Origin: Frankiales bacterium
GTDB lineage: Bacteria; Actinomycetota; Actinomycetes; Mycobacteriales; Jatrophihabitantaceae
Length of the DNA stretch: 64,000 nucleotides
Reading direction: 5' to 3'
Assembly (NCBI GenBank): GCA_025966315.1
Contig: JAOPUZ010000069.1
Span: 56,023 to 120,022 of the forward strand
The stretch's first letter is position 1, and every line of letters begins with the position of its first letter. The notes under the pieces were generated by a model. That model was given only the letters and a program-made list of their open reading frames with translations. It searched no databases and was not told the origin of the DNA. This document shows, piece after piece, positions 34,379-41,536 of the stretch. A program made the position numbers and the translations under genes.

Positions 34379-35400
34379 AGCTGGGCGCTGCTCAAGGCAA
34401 CGGTCGGCGTAGCCGAGAAGTCGGCCGGGGACGGCTTTGCCCCGTCCCGGACGAGCAAATCCCCGATCGCGGCGATCATCGCGCCGTTGTCCGTGCACAG
34501 CCGGATCGGCGGTATCCGCAGCCCGATGCCCGCCTGGTCGCAGCGCTCTTGGGCCAGCTCCCGGATCCGGGAGTTCGCCGCGACCCCGCCGACTATGACG
34601 AGTGTCTGCACCTGCTGGCGCCGGCACGCCCGCAACGCCTTGGTGATCAGCACGTCGGCCACCGCTTCCTGGAAGCTGGCCGCGACGTCGGGCACGCCGA
34701 TCCCGGCCGGAATGCCACGCTCGACGTAGCGCGCGACCGCGGTCTTGAGGCCGGAGAACGAGAAGCCCAGCTCCGGATCGCCGGGTCCGGTGAGCGGGCG
34801 CGGGAAAGCCACGGCCGTCCGATCCCCCGACCGAGCCGCGGCGTCGATCGACGGCCCGCCCGGATACGGCAGGTCGAGCACCCGCGAGACCTTGTCGAAG
34901 GCCTCGCCGGCGGCATCGTCGAGCGTGTCGGACAGGTGCACGATCGGGGTGCGAACCAGGTCGCGCACGAAGAGCAAGGACGTATGCCCGCCGGACACGA
35001 TCAGTACCACGCTGCGATCGGGCAATGGCCCGTGCTCCAACGTGTCGGCGGCGGCGTGCCCGGCCAGATGATGCACCGCGTACAGCGGCACCTCTAGCGC
35101 CAGCGCGTACGCCTTGGCCGCGGCCACCCCGACGTGCAGTGCGGTGGCCAACCCCGGACCGGCCGTGACCGCGATCGCACCGACGTCCGCCAGCGAGATG
35201 CCGGCGTTGGAAATGGCTTTGTGGACGGTCGGGATCATCGAGGCCACGTGCGCGCGGGCGGCGATCTCGGGGACCACACCGCCGAAACGAGCGTGTTCGT
35301 CCATGCTCGAGGCCAGCGCGTCGCCGAGCAGTACGCCGTCCTGGACGAAACCGACACCGGTCTCGTCGCAGGACGTTTCGATCCCCATAACGATGGTCAT
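34372..35400 (-). CDS. tsaD: tRNA N6-adenosine threonylcarbamoyltransferase TsaD
   Basis: The 342-residue protein is a full-length Kae1/TsaD. It begins [13 protein letters not shown], and His111 and His115 in HHLAGH bind the metal. [30 protein letters not shown] and CTDNGAMIA are the nucleotide and substrate motifs. It forms t6A at position 37 of ANN-reading tRNAs together with TsaB, TsaE and TsaC. The usual actinobacterial partners tsaB and rimI are not next to it; it stands alone, divergent from an oxidoreductase gene and overlapping the YcnI gene end by seven bases. Confidence 0.95.
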   Translation of the reverse strand: MTIVMGIETSCDETGVGFVQDGVLLGDALASSMDEHARFGGVVPEIAARAHVASMIPTVHKAISNAGISLADVGAIAVTAGPGLATALHVGVAAAKAYALALEVPLYAVHHLAGHAAADTLEHGPLPDRSVVLIVSGGHTSLLFVRDLVRTPIVHLSDTLDDAAGEAFDKVSRVLDLPYPGGPSIDAAARSGDRTAVAFPRPLTGPGDPELGFSFSGLKTAVARYVERGIPAGIGVPDVAASFQEAVADVLITKALRACRRQQVQTLVIVGGVAANSRIRELAQERCDQAGIGLRIPPIRLCTDNGAMIAAIGDLLVRDGAKPSPADFSATPTVALSSAQLY

Positions 35401-35478
35401 ATCCCGTCGATGGTCTCAAACGGGCCGCGTATCGTTCGGCACCGGCCCGATGGACCAGCCCAGCGAAGGGGACCCGCG

Positions 35479-36477
35479 ATGGACCAGCCGATCAGATGGG
35501 GCGTTGTCGGGCCGGGTGCGATTGCCGACAAACTGGTGCTCGATTTCGTCCACGTCCCTGATGCGTACCTGCTCGCGGTCGCGTCACGGTCGGCCGAACG
35601 CGGCGCTGCCTTCGCCGCCAAGCACAGCATCGAGCGCTCGTACGGTTCGTATCGGGCGATCATCGAAGACCCAGATGTCGATGCGCTCTACATCGCCACC
35701 CCGCATCCACAACACCTCGCGATCGCCGTCGCCGCCATCCGGGCGGGCAAAGCGGTGCTGGTCGAGAAGGCGTTCACCGCGACCGTGGCCGGCACCCAGC
35801 AGCTCATCCACGAGGCCCGCAGCCATGGCGTGTTCGCGATGGAAGCAATGTGGACGAGATTCCAGCCGGCCATCGTGCGCGCCCGGGAGCTGCTGGCCGA
35901 CGGCGCGATCGGCACCGTCCGCGGCGTGCAGGCCGACCTGGGCGTGCCCCGCCGCTACGACCCGTCCGACCGGTTGTTCGCTCCCGGGTTGGGTGGCGGC
36001 GCGATGCTGGACCTCGGCGTCTACGTGGTGTCGTTCGCCCAGATGGTGCTCGGCACCCCGGATGCCGTGCTGGCGAAGGGCTTTCTCACCGTTGACGGCG
36101 TGGACGCCACCGACAGCCTGCTGCTGAGCTTCCCGCAGCAGGTCACCGCCACCCTGATGATCTCGTTGCATTCGGTGATGCCCGGCGGCGCCCGGATTTT
36201 CGGCGACGCCGGCTGGATCGACATCCCGCCGCGCTTCCACCACCCCACCTCGGTGGTGTTGCACCGGCCCGATCACGAGCCCGAAACGATGGTCCTGCCG
36301 CCGATCGGAGCCGGGTACGCCCACGAGTTGATCGAGGTCACGGAGTCGATGCTGGCCGGCCGTACCGAGAGCTCGATCATGCCGTTGGACGACACTCTCG
36401 CAGTGCAACGCATCCTCGAAGACGCCTTGACCCAACTCGGCGTGCATTACGCCGAAGACCCGACCGCATTGGCCTAG
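35479..36477 (+). CDS. Gfo/Idh/MocA family NAD(P)-dependent oxidoreductase
   Basis: The 332-residue enzyme has an N-terminal Rossmann domain (IRWGVVGPGAIADKLVLDF) and DVDALYIATPHPQHLAIAVAAI. The family Lys occurs as VEKAFT instead of the usual EKP. The C-terminal half is an alpha/beta substrate domain (GGAMLDLGVYVVSFAQMVLG). Such enzymes oxidise or reduce sugars, inositols or dihydrodiols. The ATG at 35479 has AAGGGG nine bases upstream; the longer frame to 35134 is antisense to tsaD. Substrate is unknown. It is followed by two fluoride channel genes. Confidence 0.87.
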   Translation: MDQPIRWGVVGPGAIADKLVLDFVHVPDAYLLAVASRSAERGAAFAAKHSIERSYGSYRAIIEDPDVDALYIATPHPQHLAIAVAAIRAGKAVLVEKAFTATVAGTQQLIHEARSHGVFAMEAMWTRFQPAIVRARELLADGAIGTVRGVQADLGVPRRYDPSDRLFAPGLGGGAMLDLGVYVVSFAQMVLGTPDAVLAKGFLTVDGVDATDSLLLSFPQQVTATLMISLHSVMPGGARIFGDAGWIDIPPRFHHPTSVVLHRPDHEPETMVLPPIGAGYAHELIEVTESMLAGRTESSIMPLDDTLAVQRILEDALTQLGVHYAEDPTALA

Positions 36478-36480
36478 CGC

Positions 36481-36963
36481 GTGCCGGCATATCCGGCTGC
36501 GCCGGCCCCGGCGACGGCAGCGCTGGACCTACCGGCGGTTGGCTTGGTCGCGTTCGGCGGCGGCCTGGGCAGCCTGGCCCGGTACGGGTTGTCCCGGGCG
36601 TTTCCCGCTCATCCCGGCTCCGTGGACTGGACCATCCTGGCCGTCAACCTGGTCGGCTCGCTGCTGCTCGGGGCTTTGGTCGTGGCGGTGACCGAGATAT
36701 GGCGGGCGAATCGCCTGGTCCGACCGGCCCTTGGTACCGGCGTGCTGGGCGGGTTCACGACGTTCTCCACCTTCGCCGTCGAGATACGCGGATCGGCGGC
36801 CGCGACCGCGTGGGCGTACCTGGCGCTGAGCGTGGTCGGCGGCGTGCTGGCCGCGGTCCTCGGCATGCTCGCGATGCGGGCCATCGGCGCCGGGTTGGGT
36901 CGCGCCAGCCGGCCGGTCGACGAGCGTGCTGCCGTGGACCCGATCGATCCGGAGTTGCCATGA
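36481..36963 (+). CDS. crcB: Fluoride channel subunit CrcB/Fluc (first of pair)
   Basis: The 160-residue protein has four membrane helices and the Fluc signatures: GLGSLARYGLSRAF, LAVNLVGSLLLGAL with the pore Asn, and GVLGGFTTFSTFAVE with the Phe-box and Thr/Ser track. Actinobacteria often encode two crcB genes whose products assemble as a heterodimer; here the second follows with a four-base ATGA overlap. The C-terminal tail of about 25 residues is polar. The GTG start lies three bases after the oxidoreductase stop and has a poor ribosome site. It exports fluoride. Confidence 0.93.
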   Translation: MPAYPAAPAPATAALDLPAVGLVAFGGGLGSLARYGLSRAFPAHPGSVDWTILAVNLVGSLLLGALVVAVTEIWRANRLVRPALGTGVLGGFTTFSTFAVEIRGSAAATAWAYLALSVVGGVLAAVLGMLAMRAIGAGLGRASRPVDERAAVDPIDPELP

Positions 36964-37319
36964 CGATGCTGCTGGTCTTCCTCGGCGGAGCCATCGGCGC
37001 GCCCAGCCGGTATCTCACCGACCGCTTCGTCCAGGCCCGGACCGGCGGCCGGTTCCCGTACGGCACGCTGTTGATCAACGTCGTCGGCTGCTTCGTCCTC
37101 GGCCTGATCGCGGCCGGGGTAGCCCAGCGGGGCTGGTCAAGCAACGTGCAGGCGCTGGCCGGCACCGGGTTCTGTGGCGGGCTGACCACGTTTTCGACGT
37201 TCTCGGTTGAGACCGTAGAACTGTCCAGGCAGGGTCGCCTGATTGCCGCCGCGGGCTACGTCGCGGTCAGTTGCGCGCTCGGCATCGGTGCTGCGGCTGC
37301 GGGCTACGCGCTGCTCTGA
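36960..37319 (+). CDS. crcB: Fluoride channel subunit CrcB/Fluc (second of pair)
   Basis: The 119-residue four-helix protein has GAIGAPSRYLTDRFV, GTLLINVVGCFVLGLIAAG with the conserved Asn, and GFCGGLTTFSTFSVE. It is the second half of the probable Fluc heterodimer. The ATG at 36960 overlaps the first subunit's stop codon, giving coupled synthesis and likely equal amounts. A long hairpin (37331-37378) follows its stop and probably ends transcription. No fluoride riboswitch was recognised ahead of the pair. Confidence 0.93.
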   Translation: MTMLLVFLGGAIGAPSRYLTDRFVQARTGGRFPYGTLLINVVGCFVLGLIAAGVAQRGWSSNVQALAGTGFCGGLTTFSTFSVETVELSRQGRLIAAAGYVAVSCALGIGAAAAGYALL

Positions 37320-37330
37320 TCACAGCGCCC

Positions 37331-37378
37331 GAAAGTCCTACTCATGCGTCGCTATGACGACGCATGCGTAGGACTTTC
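37331..37378. terminator. Long bidirectional hairpin between crcB and ygfZ
   Basis: GAAAGTCCTAC plus CATGCGTCG (37331-37351) pairs with CGACGCATG plus GTAGGACTTTC (37358-37378). The stem has about 20 pairs with one mismatch and a six-base loop CTATGA. It lies just after the crcB stop and includes the last codons of the convergent ygfZ gene. It has no T tract, as is common for actinobacterial terminators. Confidence 0.75.
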
Positions 37379-38434
37379 CAGGAAGCGGGTGCCGGCGAAA
37401 CCGGCGGGCTTCTCAGCCACCTCGTCGGAGGGATCCAGCGCCGCGGTATGGCCGGACACGGTCAGCTGATCCGCCGGGCCGATGCCGCGCTTGACGATGG
37501 CCAGCGCGATCGGACCGAGCTCCCAGTGCTGCACCGCCGTGCCCACGAAGCCCACCGCCTTACCGTCCTTCTCGACTGCGCTGCCGGGCACGGGCAGCAG
37601 CTCGGAGTCCCCCGACAGGTGCAACAACACCAGCCGCCGGGGCGCCTTGCCCATATTCTGAACCCGGGCGACCGTCTCTTGGCCGCGGTAGCAACCCTTG
37701 TCCAGATGGACCGCGGTGCCGATCCAGCCGGCCTCGTGGGCCAGCGTGCGATGGTCGGTGTCCAGACCCAGCCGCGGTTGATGACGTTCCACGCGCAGTG
37801 CGGCGGCGGCCCAGCTACCGGCCGGGGCCGCGCCCGCCTCGATCAGCCGCGCGGACCAGTCCGGCAGCGAATCCCGCGGGATCATCAGCTCGAATCCGTC
37901 CGCGGCTGGACGGACAAAACCGCCCGCCGGCAACGCAACCGCGGCCTTCGGGTCGTGCGGCACCGCGATTGCCTCGAGCACGGCGGCAGCCTGGGGGCCG
38001 GCCAATCCGAGCACGGCATAGTCGCTGGTGACGATCGCCGGTTCGACCCGCTTCAGAAAGCGCATCTTCAACAGGTAGGCCAGCGCCTCGTCGGCGGCAC
38101 CCGGCTCGACGTCGATCCAGACCTGGCCGGCCAACTCGGTGAGCTGCCAGTGCTGCTCGACGTGCCCGGTCAGGGACAGCACCAGCGCCTCAGTCGAGTC
38201 ACCGTCGGCCAGCCGGCTCACGTGCTGGGAGCAGATGGCGTGCAACCACTCGAGCCGATCCGGGCCGGGCACGACCAGCACCTCCCGATGCGAGCGGTCA
38301 TAGAGTGCCACCGTCTCGGCGGCCGCGCGCTGTTCACGCAGCGGATCGCCGTAATGCCATGCGATGCCGGCGTCCGGGCCACTGGCGGCGACCGCCTTGG
38401 GCTGGTCGAGCAACGGCGATCGGTATTCGTTCAT
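37352..38434 (-). CDS. ygfZ: Folate-binding protein YgfZ/GcvT-like
   Basis: The 360-residue protein belongs to the YgfZ branch of the GcvT fold, identified by KGCYRGQETVARVQNMGK around residue 235. YgfZ uses tetrahydrofolate and its conserved Cys to support the assembly or repair of some iron-sulfur enzymes. The N terminus contains LDQPKAVAASGPDAGIAWHYGDPLREQ, and the C-terminal beta barrel follows LHLSGDSELLPVPG. Its last residues (ESPTHASS) are encoded by the terminator hairpin. The Fur gene upstream overlaps it by four bases. The same gene lies near pabC in Mycobacterium (Rv0811c/Rv0812). Confidence 0.92.
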   Translation of the reverse strand: MNEYRSPLLDQPKAVAASGPDAGIAWHYGDPLREQRAAAETVALYDRSHREVLVVPGPDRLEWLHAICSQHVSRLADGDSTEALVLSLTGHVEQHWQLTELAGQVWIDVEPGAADEALAYLLKMRFLKRVEPAIVTSDYAVLGLAGPQAAAVLEAIAVPHDPKAAVALPAGGFVRPAADGFELMIPRDSLPDWSARLIEAGAAPAGSWAAAALRVERHQPRLGLDTDHRTLAHEAGWIGTAVHLDKGCYRGQETVARVQNMGKAPRRLVLLHLSGDSELLPVPGSAVEKDGKAVGFVGTAVQHWELGPIALAIVKRGIGPADQLTVSGHTAALDPSDEVAEKPAGFAGTRFLESPTHASS

Positions 38435-38880
38435 CGGTGTTTCTCCTGCGGGACCTGGGTTGCGGCGGCACAGTCCCGGCAGGTGCCGAAGACGGTGAAG
38501 TGTGATCGGTCGAGCGTGAAGCCGCTCTCACGCAGCAGAGTGGCGGCAAGGTCGTCAGCCAAGCCGGCGGGCGCGTTGATGACCGCGTCGCAGTTGTGGC
38601 ACACGACGTGGATGTGATCGTCGTCAGCCAGCCGATAGGACGGCGCGCCGTGGCCGAGATGGGTGTGGGCGACCACGCCGATGTTCTCCAGAGTCTCCAG
38701 AGTCCGGTACACCGTGGTGAGGTCGACCTCGGGTACGGCGGCGGCAATCTGCTCCGGAGTGGCGTGCACGAGATGTCCCACGGCGTGCATAACGCGCTCG
38801 CGCTGCAGAGTCATCCGCATGCCCCGCGCGCGCAGCCGACTGGCCAGCGCGTCGCCGTCGAAGTCGTGGGTGTGGGCCAT
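38431..38880 (-). CDS. Fur-family metal or peroxide regulator
   Basis: The 149-residue protein has an N-terminal winged helix (about residues 10-88, RMTLQRERVMHAV and VDLTTVYRTLETLENIGVV) and a dimerisation domain with HIHVVCHNCDAVI. Four cysteines in CHNC and CRDC should hold the structural zinc; His residues in DDDHIH and SHFTVF can form the sensing site. Whether it senses Fe, Zn or peroxide is not decidable, but the four-Cys site resembles Zur/PerR-like members. It is coupled to ygfZ by an ATGA overlap, an unusual partner. Confidence 0.9.
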   Translation of the reverse strand: MAHTHDFDGDALASRLRARGMRMTLQRERVMHAVGHLVHATPEQIAAAVPEVDLTTVYRTLETLENIGVVAHTHLGHGAPSYRLADDDHIHVVCHNCDAVINAPAGLADDLAATLLRESGFTLDRSHFTVFGTCRDCAAATQVPQEKHR

Positions 38881-38949
38881 CCGAACCAGTCTATGTCCGC
38901 CTCGGCCGTGTAGGTGCGGTCCAGCTGCGCCTGACTATGCTCGGTCACC

Positions 38950-39837
38950 GTGACGAAACGGGCAGTGGGCGTTCTCGGGCGCGGGCCAGTGTCGACCGAC
39001 GAGCTGGTGATGGCCTCCGACGACCTGGGTTTGACCCGGGGTGACGGGTGCTTCGAGGCCACTCGGGTGATCGTCCGGCCCCCCGACGCAACCGGGCTGC
39101 CGAGCACGCCGACGGTGGATCACCTCGACCAACACCTCGACCGCCTTGCCCGCTCAGCCGACGCACTGGCCATGCCGGCCGTCGACCGGGCGGCCTGGTT
39201 GAGCCTGATCGACCAGTTGTTGTCGACTTGGACCGAGCCGGGCGAGGCAATCCTGCGGTTGCTGCTCACTCGTGGTCGCGAGTCCGAGCTGGCCGGCGGA
39301 ACCGGTCACGTCACCGGCATCGCCACGATCACCCCCATCTCGGCGACCTCGCTGCGGCAACGCCGAGAAGGCATCTCCGCGATCACACTCGGCCGCGGTA
39401 CCCGAGCCGATGCGTTCACCGACGCCCCGTGGTTACTGGGCGGCGTCAAGACCCTGTCGTACGCGGTGAACGTGGCGGCTGCGCGCACCGCGATGGCCCG
39501 CGGCGCGGACGACGTGATCTTTACCAGCGCCGACGGCTTCGTCCTGGAGGCGCCGACCTCAGCCGTCCTCTGGATGGCCGCCGACATCCTGAGCACCACC
39601 CCAACTGGGGCTACCGGCATCCTGGCCTCCATCACCCAGCGCGCACTGTTCGCAGCGGCCGAGGCGAACGGCCTGCGGACGGCCTACGCGCTGGCCACGG
39701 TCGAGCAGCTGCAGGCGGCGGACGGCGTCTGGCTGGCCTCCAGCGGGCGCGGAGTCACCCGCGTCCACACTCTCGACGGCCTGGCCTTGCCGCTGACTCC
39801 GGCCGCTGACCGGATTGCCGCGCTCAGCGACCACTGA
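38950..39837 (+). CDS. pabC: Aminodeoxychorismate lyase-like PLP enzyme (class IV aminotransferase)
   Basis: The 295-residue protein has the fold-type IV marks: GDGCFEATRV near the N terminus, the PLP lysine in LLGGVKTLSYAVN (about Lys167), and FVLEAPTSAVLW that binds the cofactor phosphate. PabC releases pyruvate from aminodeoxychorismate to form p-aminobenzoate for folate; a branched-chain or D-amino acid aminotransferase is the alternative. Closeness to the folate-binding ygfZ favours PabC. Rv0812 holds the same position in M. tuberculosis. The GTG start at 38950 lacks a clear ribosome site. Confidence 0.85.
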   Translation: MTKRAVGVLGRGPVSTDELVMASDDLGLTRGDGCFEATRVIVRPPDATGLPSTPTVDHLDQHLDRLARSADALAMPAVDRAAWLSLIDQLLSTWTEPGEAILRLLLTRGRESELAGGTGHVTGIATITPISATSLRQRREGISAITLGRGTRADAFTDAPWLLGGVKTLSYAVNVAAARTAMARGADDVIFTSADGFVLEAPTSAVLWMAADILSTTPTGATGILASITQRALFAAAEANGLRTAYALATVEQLQAADGVWLASSGRGVTRVHTLDGLALPLTPAADRIAALSDH

Positions 39838-39903
39838 CCGTTTGGGCGACATCAGCCGAAATCTGCTTTGCAACGGCGGCAGCACGTCGTAACGTGGTCT
39901 GCG

Positions 39904-40062
39904 TATTAGAAGGGAGGTGGTCCAAAGCTTGATTAGCTCTAGGACACCCCAGGAGGTGGCCGGCTAGTTCCGGTCAGCCTTCCGAACCCCCGAGCCGCCG
40001 GGCTTGTCCTCCGGTTTAGGTCCGTTCAGGTGCACCGTGTGCCTGGACGCCCGGCTCGGGGG
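39904..40062 (+). other. Candidate structured RNA / short ORF with two GGAGGTGG elements
   Basis: Between the convergent pabC and nitrobindin genes lies a -10-like TATTAG (39904-39909) followed by two copies of GGAGGTGG (39913-39920 and 39952-39959), both near-perfect anti-SD complements. A small frame runs from GTG 39917 (or TTG 39929, 16 or 12 codons) to TAG 39965-39967, ending SRTPQEVAG. A strong outer stem then pairs CCCCCGAGCC (39987-39996) with GGCTCGGGGG (40053-40062), with inner pairing around GCAC/GTGC (40032-40042). I do not know a named family for it. It could be a regulatory RNA, a leaderless microprotein gene or a processed 3' RNA. Confidence 0.45.
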
Positions 40063-40120
40063 TCTCACAATTTCTGGAGGGTCTCGCCCAAACGCGCTCT
40101 CACAAGCTTCCGTCAAACCG

Positions 40121-40669
40121 CTAGGGCACCCGTTCCAGCCGGGCATTCAGATGCGGCCGGTACTCGTCCGGTTCGAGGGCCAGCTCCTGCAGGAACGCCA
40201 GCTCCCCGTCCACCAGCGCATAGAGGCGGCGCTCCCCCGCGACCCGCTTCGCCGTCGGGGTGATGCCCACCAGCCCAGTGGCCAGTTCCCACCGCAGGTC
40301 ACCGGCAATGCCGGTGAAGACTTCCACGATGCCGGCCGCGGTCGCCAGCGTGAGCTCCAGATCGTCCTCACCCGGACCACCGCGCAGAAAGCCGTTCTCC
40401 CGAAACGCCGGGCGTAACACCGAACCATCGGGATTGAGTAGCCAGGTGTGCGACTCGTAACTCAGAAAAGGCCGACCGTCGTGGGCGAAACTAATTCGCT
40501 GCGCATAGCTGAACTCGGTCGAATCGGCTGGCCGCAGACCCTGCCCGTGACCGGCCCACTGCCCGAGCAGGGGCAACACGGCCAGCAAGGACGGATGCAG
40601 CTCGGGCCCGGCGCGCAGATCGGTGACGTCGGCGATCGGCGGGACGGACGAACCCTCGGCCGCAGTCAC
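40121..40669 (-). CDS. Nitrobindin-like heme-binding protein (FABP-like, DUF1794)
   Basis: The 182-residue protein has the nitrobindin start motif LPLLGQWAGHGQG near residue 34 and then a ten-stranded barrel pattern (FSYAQRISFAHDGRPFLSYESHTWL). Near the C terminus the likely heme-ligand His lies in PHLNARLERV. In bacteria and human these proteins bind heme b and isomerise peroxynitrite. Rv0813c has the same place in M. tuberculosis. The GTG start at 40669 overlaps the stop of the 32-residue membrane protein gene, so translation is coupled. Confidence 0.88.
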   Translation of the reverse strand: MTAAEGSSVPPIADVTDLRAGPELHPSLLAVLPLLGQWAGHGQGLRPADSTEFSYAQRISFAHDGRPFLSYESHTWLLNPDGSVLRPAFRENGFLRGGPGEDDLELTLATAAGIVEVFTGIAGDLRWELATGLVGITPTAKRVAGERRLYALVDGELAFLQELALEPDEYRPHLNARLERVP

Positions 40670-40764
40670 TGCTGGCCTGCGAACAGCTTTCGGAGCACCA
40701 ACAGCGACATGCCGCCGATGGCCAGGAAAGCCACGATGAGCAGGACTGTATAGAAGGTTTCCAT
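40666..40764 (-). CDS. Single-pass membrane microprotein (32 aa)
   Basis: This 32-residue frame begins METFYTVLLIVAFLAIGG and ends LLVLRKLFAGQQ, giving one transmembrane helix and a short basic cytosolic tail. Its stop overlaps the GTG start of the nitrobindin gene. On the minus strand TATCCT (40776-40771) lies six bases before the ATG, the expected distance for a leaderless transcript. Function is unknown; a membrane anchor or regulator linked to the heme protein is possible. Confidence 0.6.
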   Translation of the reverse strand: METFYTVLLIVAFLAIGGMSLLVLRKLFAGQQ

Positions 40765-40770
40765 GCAGGC

Positions 40771-40776
40771 AGGATA
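40771..40776 (-). promoter_or_regulatory. Candidate leaderless -10 element for the membrane microprotein
   Basis: TATCCT on the minus strand ends six bases before the ATG at 40764. It lies in the 18-base gap before the divergent DsrE-like start, so the -35 region must fall inside that gene. Confidence 0.45.
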
Positions 40777-40782
40777 GTGGGC

Positions 40783-41145
40783 GTGACCCGTCCTCTGATC
40801 GTGAAGTGCACCGCCGGCGCCGACGAACCTGAACGGTGCGCCCAGGCTTTCACCGTTGCGGCAACCGCGGCAGCCTCCGGGGTATCCATCTCGCTGTGGT
40901 TGACCGGCGAGGCCGCCTGGTTCGGATTGCCCGGCCGTGCTGAGCAGTTTGAGCTGCCCCACTCCGCCCCGCTGGCTGAATTGCGTGACACCGTCATCGA
41001 GCTAGGCAGCCTCACGGTGTGCACCCAGTGCGCTGAACGCCGCTCGATCGGCCCGGCGGATCTACTCCCCGGTGTGCGAATTGCCGGCTCGGCGTCGTTC
41101 CTGGACGAGATCCTGCGCCCCGACGCCCAAGCCCTGGTCTACTAG
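40783..41145 (+). CDS. DsrE/DsrF-like sulfur-carrier family protein
   Basis: The 120-residue protein resembles the DsrE/peroxiredoxin-like fold: LIVKCTAGADEPERCAQAFTVAATAAASGVSISLWL at the start, then LTVCTQCAERRSIGPADLLPGV with a Cys pair in the position of the sulfur-accepting loop, and ASFLDEILRPDAQALVY at the end. It may relay sulfur or act in redox sensing, matching the sulfurtransferase genes downstream. Two GTG codons (40777 and 40783) could start it. It is divergent from the microprotein gene with only a dozen bases between them. Confidence 0.72.
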   Translation: MTRPLIVKCTAGADEPERCAQAFTVAATAAASGVSISLWLTGEAAWFGLPGRAEQFELPHSAPLAELRDTVIELGSLTVCTQCAERRSIGPADLLPGVRIAGSASFLDEILRPDAQALVY

Positions 41146-41158
41146 CCCGCCCCGTGAA

Positions 41159-41222
41159 CGCATAGTGCGGCCCGACTTCCCGCTTCGATGTCGAAAACCG
41201 GGAAGTCAGGCCGCACTGTGCG
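41159..41222. terminator. Long bidirectional hairpin between dsrE-like and DUF1416 genes
   Basis: Arm 41159-41182 pairs with 41199-41222 over 24 positions with two mismatches or wobble pairs (core GTGCGGCC and GACTTCCCG). The loop itself contains TTCGA-tg-TCGAA. It separates two convergent genes and should stop transcription from both sides. Like the hairpin at 37331 it has no T tract. Confidence 0.75.
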
Positions 41223-41234
41223 CGAGCGGAGCAG

Positions 41235-41534
41235 CTAGGAGAGCTGGATCGTGGCTTCTACCAGGCCGGGGCCAGTGGCGCTGACGACCTGGCGGGCTTT
41301 GCCGGAGTTGTGCAGCACGGACAGCGTCCAGTCGCCCGGCGCGGCGAAGAACCGGTAGTCGCCGGTGGCCGACGTGACGACCTCGGCGGTGAACTCACCC
41401 GTCGAGTCGAGCAGCCGGACGTAGGCCGCCGGCACCGGGTTGCCGTCCTTGCTGACCGTCCCGTAGATCACCGTTTCTTTCTCGATGTCCACGTGGGCCG
41501 GCAGGGTCGGGGTCTGGGTCGGTGCTCCGCACAT
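41235..41534 (-). CDS. sseC: DUF1416 family protein (SseC-like)
   Basis: The 99-residue protein begins MCGAPTQTPTLPAHVD and has a carboxypeptidase-regulatory-like beta-sandwich pattern (VIYGTVSKDGNPVPAAYVRLLDSTGEF, then GDYRFFAAPGDWTLSVLHNSG). This matches DUF1416, the SseC family of mycobacteria, which always follows the thiosulfate sulfurtransferase CysA2 (Rv0814c-Rv0815c). It starts two bases after the sulfurtransferase stop. A role in sulfur transfer is inferred from that linkage; Cys2 is a possible active residue. Confidence 0.9.
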   Translation of the reverse strand: MCGAPTQTPTLPAHVDIEKETVIYGTVSKDGNPVPAAYVRLLDSTGEFTAEVVTSATGDYRFFAAPGDWTLSVLHNSGKARQVVSATGPGLVEATIQLS

Positions 41535-41536
41535 GT

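Noticed and set aside
36400..36480. Fluoride riboswitch before the crcB pair
   Set aside because: The first crcB starts three bases after the oxidoreductase gene, leaving no room, and no fluoride aptamer core is visible inside the coding sequence.
37364..38617. 417-codon open frame on the plus strand
   Set aside because: It runs antisense through ygfZ and fur, which both have clear family motifs; the frame has none.
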